DNA of 64,000 nt from Marsupella aquatica (taxonomy: Eukaryota > Marchantiophyta): positions 6,262,001 through 6,326,000 of the forward strand of contig OZ316897.1 in assembly GCA_973895155.1 (NCBI GenBank). The letters are read 5' to 3'. Made by a program: the position numbers and the translations under genes. Below, piece by piece: positions 57,561-64,000 of the stretch (its first letter is position 1; every line of letters starts with the position of its first letter). The notes below the pieces were generated by a model that was not told where the DNA came from, searched no databases, and worked only from the letters and a program-made list of their open reading frames with translations.

Positions 57561-59316
57561 TTGATTAAATTTATGCCAGATATGCGAAGCACTGTCCCAC
57601 CACAACGTTGGGTGGATGCCCGTCCACTTGAATGGACGTTCCGAATGTTGATTTAGCATTTAGCTTCTGTGCAGGAAATCTTGCGAAAATGCTGTCGTAC
57701 CAAAGTAGGGACAGTGGTTACTGGTTAGGTCGATCTTTCCAGGTATATTTCCGAAAATTAGTGTTGGACGAAAGGACGTTGGCTATTCGCAATACCGTCG
57801 TTTTATGGCAGAGGTTATTTCAGCGTTTCATGGTCCCCGTCTGGTTTCACATTTCTACATAGATTGTTTTACCACTGCAGTTAATACCAGGCGATCGATA
57901 CCCTCTGGTAGGATTCAGTTTTTGTACCTAATGTGATGCGCAATCGAATTCGTCAACTTTTTGCAAGTTATTCCCCAGAGGCTCAACCCCTGTTGGAGAG
58001 CCTGTATCACTTAATTAAGTCAACAGACCGTCGGTCCCCTTTCTTTCGAACGCATAATTATGGGCACACATCGCATCGCAATGATTCCCTCAGCTATAAC
58101 TTCCTTCTACGAACTCTTTCCAACTACGAGTAGTGAGGTACCGGACGAGTACGGTAAATAAGTAATCCGAGAGCGTACAATAATACAGTGTGCGTAAGTG
58201 CAACATGCAAGCAAACCGGACAAATACTTCCGTTGTAGTTTGCCTCTTCGCTAGTACACTTAGTCCCTAGCTAACCAAAACCTGGTTAGTAAAACACAAT
58301 TTGGGGACTCACTTTTTGGTAATAAATTTGCTAGTAATATGAGAATCTTTAGAAATGCACTAGAAATAGTCAGCAGGAAACAACATAGGAATCTTGAAAA
58401 TGCACTAATAATAAATTTTTTTTAAATGCATGTAATTTCAGAAATGACTAAAAACACAAAATTAGTGCCCCCCCCCCCCCCCCCCCAACCCAAAAAAAAA
58501 AAACATGAAGAACCACTTGCTAGTTATGAGCATGCTTGACCAGAAGATTTAGTGATATAAATATTTATGGATCCCCATGAAAGTTCTTTCTAAAATTCCT
58601 GGATGCATATGCAGTCACATCAGCATGATTTCTCACAAGTCCTATCTCTAAAGGTAGTGATTGCCTTGGTGAAATTTTTGCAAAATGTATTGGAGAAAGA
58701 ACCTATCTTTGAACTTGTTTGACCAGGCATGGCCTGTGGCTTTTCTTTAACAAAAATGGCACTAAAGTTTTTCAAACAAACACCAACACAACTAAAAGTC
58801 CATGAGGCATATACAGATCTTTTGGCCTAGATAAGCTTTTAGAAGACTCCCAATGAATTTTTGGTGATGTAGCTCTTTGTGTTTATATTGGCATGCACAA
58901 GACAGTTTGCGATTTCTCCTTAACTTGGGTTTTAGAAGATTCATGATAAAATTCCAGTGATGTAAAATCTTTGTGTTGTGACCGAGATCAAGTTGAGCTT
59001 CTTGAGGTGTATGCTTGATGGGACCCCTGCTAAAGCAACGTACATGATAGGCCCTTATGGAACTTTTGTTACAAACTAGGCCCCCTCTGACACTTTTGTG
59101 TCAGATGTTCTTGTAAAGTTCTTGTAAGGAGTTTTAGCTTGATATTATCACCAATAAAAGTTACTATAAAATTTAGAGTCAAACTACGCTGAATGACAAA
59201 CAACACCGTTGGGGGAACCACAAAATTTCTACCATACCGTCCGTCCTTAGGTTGCGTCACGCAGATGATGCATAGGGTTTGCATGATGTTTTGGTGTTTC
59301 TCTTTGGTCCTTTGTC
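57561..59316. other. Downstream of remorin, no gene recognised
   Basis: Includes the likely 3' UTR and AT-rich DNA. About 58467-58503 holds a C run followed by an A run. No domain or RNA gene was seen. Confidence 0.5.
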
Positions 59317-59660
59317 TAAATATGGAAGAAATCCTCTACTTTTAGCCATTGGCCCCTGTTACAACAGTCAAAAATTGTCCAAAGTGTGGAACAAAGACAA
59401 CATGGATGTTGTTGTTTCACATCTAGGCCCCAAATTTGTCTTAGTATGGAAGTAACCAAGGATCTTTTACTTTTGGCTGTTTGCCCTTTTGTGACTTTCA
59501 AAAATTGTCTAAGTGTGAAACAAAGACAACATGGATGTTGTTGTTTCACATCTAGACCCCAAATTTGTCTTAGTATGGAAGTAACCAAGGATCTTTTACT
59601 TTTGGCTGTTTGCCCTTTTGTGACTTTCAAAAATTGTCTAAGTGTGAAACAAAGACAACA
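59317..59660 (+). repeat. 129-bp tandem repeat, about 2.5 units
   Basis: AAGTGTGAAACAAAGACAAC at 59511 recurs at 59640 exactly 129 bp later, and a slightly diverged unit precedes it (about 59380, with a partial one from 59317). Because 129 is a multiple of three, both strands show repetitive ORFs, which are artefacts of the period rather than evidence of a gene. Confidence 0.85.
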
Positions 59661-61784
59661 TGGAGTCAATCCTAACAAGGAAATTTTGCTATCCTGCAAG
59701 AAATGGACTAAATGTTTAGACTAAATATTCTACAAACCTGCTATCATGTCGGAGGCGGATCCTCTAAAACTCTATAATTAGGTGAAGACATAATTCATTA
59801 TGTCTTCAAGCATAGAGGTACATGCAGTGGCCTATGACGCGGGTCCGGTGGAAAATGTATGGTTGACCATGTAATTAGGCACCACATAAAAAACATTTGT
59901 ACATGACCTATGTAGGGGGATCTAGTTTGTAACAACATTTGTGGAGGTATTTGCTTGATCAACCCCCAGAATGAAAGTTGTTATTTGATCGACCCCCTGA
60001 GGTTTATCAATGGTCCAGATCTGAGATCGAAAGGACCATCAATGGTCCAGATTGGAGAAAAATATTGAGGGGGCTGATTAAGCAAACTGTTTCCAGAAGG
60101 GGGTCTACTAAGCACATCTCTCAACATTTGTGTGGGGGACTTAATTTGTAATAAAAGTTGGACTATCACATAAATTTATTCTGGCAAAAGTACCATCAAG
60201 CATATACCTCTAACATTACTCCATAGCGTAATTTTTAGAACTCTAGAATACTTACAAGGAAAGTTAACTTTCAAAGTAACCCATGGGAGTTCAAGGGTTA
60301 TAGACTCGAACCCTTTGGGCTTACAGGTGAGAACCCTCCACCTATGGGTTACCCTGCACGAGGTAAGTCATTCGAATCAACTGAGGTCTGATCACCAGTA
60401 AAAACCGTACCACCTATCCAAATTCCTACACGTAAGTCATTCGAATCAACTGAGGTCTAATCACCACTGAAAACCGTACCACCTATCCTATGAGTCTGCA
60501 ATGAACAACTGGAACAATCGAAGTTATTGACGTCCTTGTTACTGTCACTCACTCACTCTGGTCGGTCTGGTCCCCTTTGTACCGTACGGTATTGTCGGAT
60601 ATGGTCACTTTGACCAGACCTTGGAGTTCAAAGACTGTCAGTCTGCCAGGAATCGAACATGAAGACAATTTAGTAGTGGCCCAAACTGGACTCAGTATTA
60701 CTGTATTTTGTAGGGCTGAAGCGGAGAGAGGTCATGTACACTGGACGAATGAGTGACAGATGATGAGTTGAGTAAACCCAATCTGGCACTCACCCCACAT
60801 CTTGGCAGACATGCCACATTTTTGTCTGATCGGTAACTTTGTGTGCTTGCCCAGTGCCATGCTTCCAGCAAATTCACGGCAGCCATTTACGACTATATTA
60901 GCGTTGGACTAGCATGGTACCGTTGACGATAATGCTGCACTTTCGCAGTGTTCACGCTTTGCAGGTGAAGTACTAAGTTGTATCGTTGGAGTTGAACCTG
61001 ACCTACAATTTTCACCCTTCCCCTGTGGAATTCTTGACTTCGTGCTCCAGACTGGGCATGCATGTGCAAGTCGCAAATAATTCTGCGTTTGCTCTTCGAA
61101 CTGAAGGCGCTCATAAATTAAACCGACATGTGGTGCCTAACTGAACCATGTGCATGCAATTTTTAGTGGGGGTCGTGTGTCCGACTTTGAAGCTGACATG
61201 TGAGTTGTCCACGGCCCACTTGCATTAACTAAATCTCCCCTGTTGTGCTCTCCTGTTCACTTTATTTTGTGCACAATGATGGATTTAATGAAGGTCCAAT
61301 CTAGAAGGTGTAGAATTGAAGATGTTACGAAGTACGAGTATTGTATACCCCTTATCGTTGACACTGCCATATGGCACCTATTCAGTATTTTGTCTTCTTA
61401 AGATTTTTTCTGTGTATTTTTGTTTCAATATGCTATAACAGGTGCATTTCGTGTATGACTTAGATTCTAAATTATTTTGGCATCTTTTTAAATTTTGCTA
61501 CCCGTAGCACTCCTTTCTCAGTGTATTTAGATTTCAATAGAGTGAAACCAAGCCCTTTAGCAAATTTCATGGAATTTGTGCCAATGCAAAAATAATCTAT
61601 CTCTTCTCCTCAATGAGAGACATGATACCTAGAATGTGGACACCTCCTGTTTTAAGTTATGCTCATGCTTAGGGTATTCTCTTGTGTGGAAAACTTTTGA
61701 TTGATTTGGGTGTCAAGAGGGCAAGTGAGAATCTGAAACTTATGTGCACAACTTTTCAAGACTCGAGCACTTGAGACTTGAGCA
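59661..61784. other. Intergenic DNA with an inverted repeat and a duplication
   Basis: 59950-60091 has outward arms TTTGCTTGATCAACCCCC and its near complement, with an inner second pair around ATCAATGGTCCAGAT. About 60363-60490 holds a 69-bp near-tandem duplication (GTAAGTCATTCGAATCAACT). No gene is recognised. Confidence 0.55.
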
Positions 61785-62143
61785 TGTTAGTATTTACTCT
61801 TAGGTTTAGAATTATGACTGTACCATCATTAGGGCTAACTTTAGTCGCAGACTAGGTTAGGTTAGTCATGTTGTGCACACTCTATACCCAAATGGTGTTT
61901 GCTTGGAGAGTAGGAACTCGAGCTCATTGTTATGAAGCCAGTTTAGAGATAGGGACAGCTTGTGCTGTGGATGCTTGGTATGGTCGGTCGGCCTAGAGCG
62001 CAATAAAGCTCTAGTGTGTTCCCGTGGACGTAGCCTCATGTGAAGGTGAACCACGTATCTCTTTGTGTCGACTCTTGTGCATTGGATGGTTCATGGGCTT
62101 GCCGTTACAATTGTCCTCTATGCTCGACAATTGGTATCAGAGC
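61785..62143 (+). mobile_element. Copia 5' LTR and primer-binding site
   Basis: The LTR runs from TGTTAGTATTTACTC at 61785 to CTCGACA at 62129 (345 bp). It is followed by ATT and TGGTATCAGAGC at 62132-62143, the standard initiator-tRNA-Met primer-binding site of plant copia elements. The LTR is the same family as the one at 19043-19480. The internal region after the site (62150-62800) shows no gag or pol motifs. Confidence 0.85.
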
Positions 62144-62894
62144 ATGTCTGGGAGGTGACCATGAGGTTATTTTGTGACGATTTTCCAGTGTTCAATGTTG
62201 GTGTTGCATTCGGAGTTTTGTCACATGAAACTTGAATGTGTGTGGCTGAGCGGATATATTAGTGCTCAGAGGGATTTTTATCGGTGTATAGAACTCACTG
62301 ATTGGTATCCGTGGTGCGGAGGAATCGGGGGAGGAATCAAAGTTCTTTTGTGTTCAACATTTTTTTGTGGGGAGAGACCAGAGTTTGTATTCTTGATGGT
62401 GTGAGCTGTGCAGTGCGTGAGGCGTCGCATGTTATAGCTCAAGTTGAAGATTGAAGTGAGCTTGTCATTTTGGTAGCTAAGTTGCTGCCGAATGGGTACC
62501 GAGTGCGTCATGACAAGTGAAAGAGGCATTCAGATTTTTTCACAGACTATGGAGCTTGTTCCCATCTAAACCGGGTTTCTTGTCGTCATGTCCAACTCGA
62601 AAGAAGAAATGTGAAGTGCTAGGGCTCAACAAAGAGATCATGACAAAGCGATCATTTTGAGTCGGGGATTTGCACTTGATGCGGAGAGAGTGAGACACGA
62701 CAGAAGATTTTTCTCTGCTAAGCTTGCAGACTATGCCAGTGTAAATCGGCAACATTTCCCATCAGCGATCGTCTTTTTTCCTCGTGTAATCGGCGGCTGT
62801 TAAGGTGTGTAATTGGCAATTTTTCCATTTAGGGTTGATTTTTGTTTAGAGGGAGTGGTGGACCTTGCCACCCAGCGCCCTCACCAATCGCAAC

Positions 62895-63166
62895 ACTCAC
62901 GACTAAGTGCCCCTGGTGCCCGAATGCCTCGACAGAATACTTTGAGCAAGCAACCTAGTGCCCCTAGCACAGTCCGCGGCCCCTCCCATACAAAGCCGCA
63001 CTTGCTCTCCAACACGACCGCTACTCAACGGTCCTCATTGTCTGCACAAGCAACCAAGCACCTTGGTAAGTAACCCTTCAGGATCTAGAACTCATCAAAT
63101 CTAACATCCTAACTCAAGCTCAACAGACGTTGGTAAATAGGTCAGCGATAGGTCCTCCCGATGCCA
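62895..63166 (+). repeat. Dispersed repeat, inverted partner of 733-1005
   Basis: See the partner entry: the Ser/Thr/Pro-rich peptide ends in SSLSAQATKHLGK and is followed by GTAAGT and a conserved non-coding tail (AGACGTTGGTAAATAGGTCA). It lies shortly after the copia primer-binding site, so it may have been inserted into or captured by that element. Confidence 0.75.
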
Positions 63167-63169
63167 TAA

Positions 63170-64000
63170 GCCGGAACTAGAACCCACACCCACTGTTCGT
63201 CTAGAATAGCTCCTTCCTTGGGCGCGGCCTGGGTTCCCCCTTGTGCCTATCTATCACCAACTGACCGCTCCGACCCCAGGACATGCTCATGGCCCAAATA
63301 GCGTAGCTTGTCCTAAAGCTTGTCCCAACACTCCGGGACCAGAATGGCCCCGACTCTAGCAACCAACTCCCGATTCTGCTCCACTGATGGTCTAGGGGCC
63401 GAGCGCCCTTGGAACTCAACCTCCATGCCTACTTGGCCTTGCCTCCCCAACGCAAGTTCCCTTGGGAGACTGAACGCGGCTTGGCTGCAGTTCGACAAGA
63501 TTTGGCAAGCGGGCGAGCTAACACCCGCAAACCTCAAGAACTTATGGCACCCCTAGACCCAGTTGATCTCAAGAGGACGTAGCCCTCCTTGAAAGATTTC
63601 CAATGCACCCAAGAAGTCCTCCAACGGACTTCATGTTGGGAAGATATCGTCATTTTTTGGCGCTTTCCCTTAGTGTCGCCCCGAGTGTCTCGACCGCCGT
63701 GGCTCACGACTTCGGCTCGACCTTGGCCCCCAGGGAGACACCACTCCCCTCATATATGCTTCTGGAGACCTGGCACCCCCGGACCAACTTTGGTCCCTAA
63801 ACATTTATCCTCCAACCCGGATCCCATCGCGCATAGTGTCGTCACCAACTGGTAACGCCCCGGGTAATGCCCATAACTTTCTCGTTTGGCGTCCGCAAGC
63901 GGAGTGCCTTAGCCCGTTGTGATTGGGCCGACCCATTGCTCATGCCTAGGCCCTCAGGTCTCATCGCCGCTTGGGGTCCCCGATCGGCCAAACCCGGATC
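63170..64000. other. GC-richer end of the window, no gene recognised
   Basis: The base composition rises clearly above that of the rest of the window. The ORFs on both strands lack domains. The composition suggests a different repeat, perhaps an LTR element running off the edge. Confidence 0.4.

Noticed and set aside
59386-59724. 112-residue repetitive ORF (+) and a 127-residue ORF on the other strand
   Set aside because: Both result from the 129-bp tandem repeat; the two strands are equally open, so neither is evidence of a protein.

Overview
The window looks like nuclear DNA of a land plant, probably an early-diverging (bryophyte- or lycophyte-like) lineage. It holds four conserved, intron-containing plant housekeeping genes set in transposon-rich intergenic DNA. 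Plant character is shown by a chloroplast-envelope TIC21/PIC1 gene, a BAH-RRM (ASI1-type) gene, a long remorin with a C-terminal remorin domain, plant-type copia, gypsy and Helitron remnants, and a short CCCTAAA-type interstitial telomeric stretch. The species cannot be fixed from the sequence alone. No rRNA, tRNA or CRISPR was recognised.

Layout. 0-6.3 kb: a decayed multi-exon gene joining a ParB-like domain, a DNA-methylase-like domain and an apparently intact C48 (Ulp1-type) cysteine protease, with arrays of a palindromic repeat in an apparent intron and again downstream. 6.6-8.2 kb: a Helitron-type 3' end carrying a minisatellite, then fold-back and tandem repeats. 9.0-10.9 kb: TIC21 (+, 4 exons, 302 aa). 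11.9-12.2 kb: three 91-bp tandem repeats just upstream of a TATA box. 12.9-14.2 kb: nested Helitron remnants on the minus strand with a recognisable RepHel helicase C-terminus. 15.6-19.5 kb: a gypsy integrase/PHD remnant split by a MITE with an 8-bp target duplication, then a copia RNase H/polypurine tract/3' LTR remnant. 22.3-25.1 kb: the BAH-RRM gene (-). 29.2-29.7 kb: a broken Myb/SANT-like gene (-). 32.3-35.05 kb: RPN3/PSMD3 proteasome lid subunit (+, 7 exons, 468 aa). 37.3-47.7 kb: a perfect-TIR MITE, a second copy of the 8-bp-TSD MITE, a LINE-like remnant, a coiled-coil remnant and a gypsy RT remnant. 51.97-57.56 kb: remorin (+, 8 exons, about 880 aa). 59-64 kb: tandem repeats, a copia LTR with its primer-binding site, and a repeat that is the inverted partner of one near the left edge.

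The four intact genes are independent housekeeping functions (chloroplast envelope, RNA processing/anti-silencing, proteasome, plasma-membrane scaffold) and nothing suggests they work together. The most unusual content is the ParB/methylase-like/C48 composite gene with its palindromic arrays, the Helitron nest, and the TIR elements whose boundaries can be read to the base. Exon boundaries come from GT-AG sites plus reading-frame continuity and remembered family similarity; no alignment or search was run.
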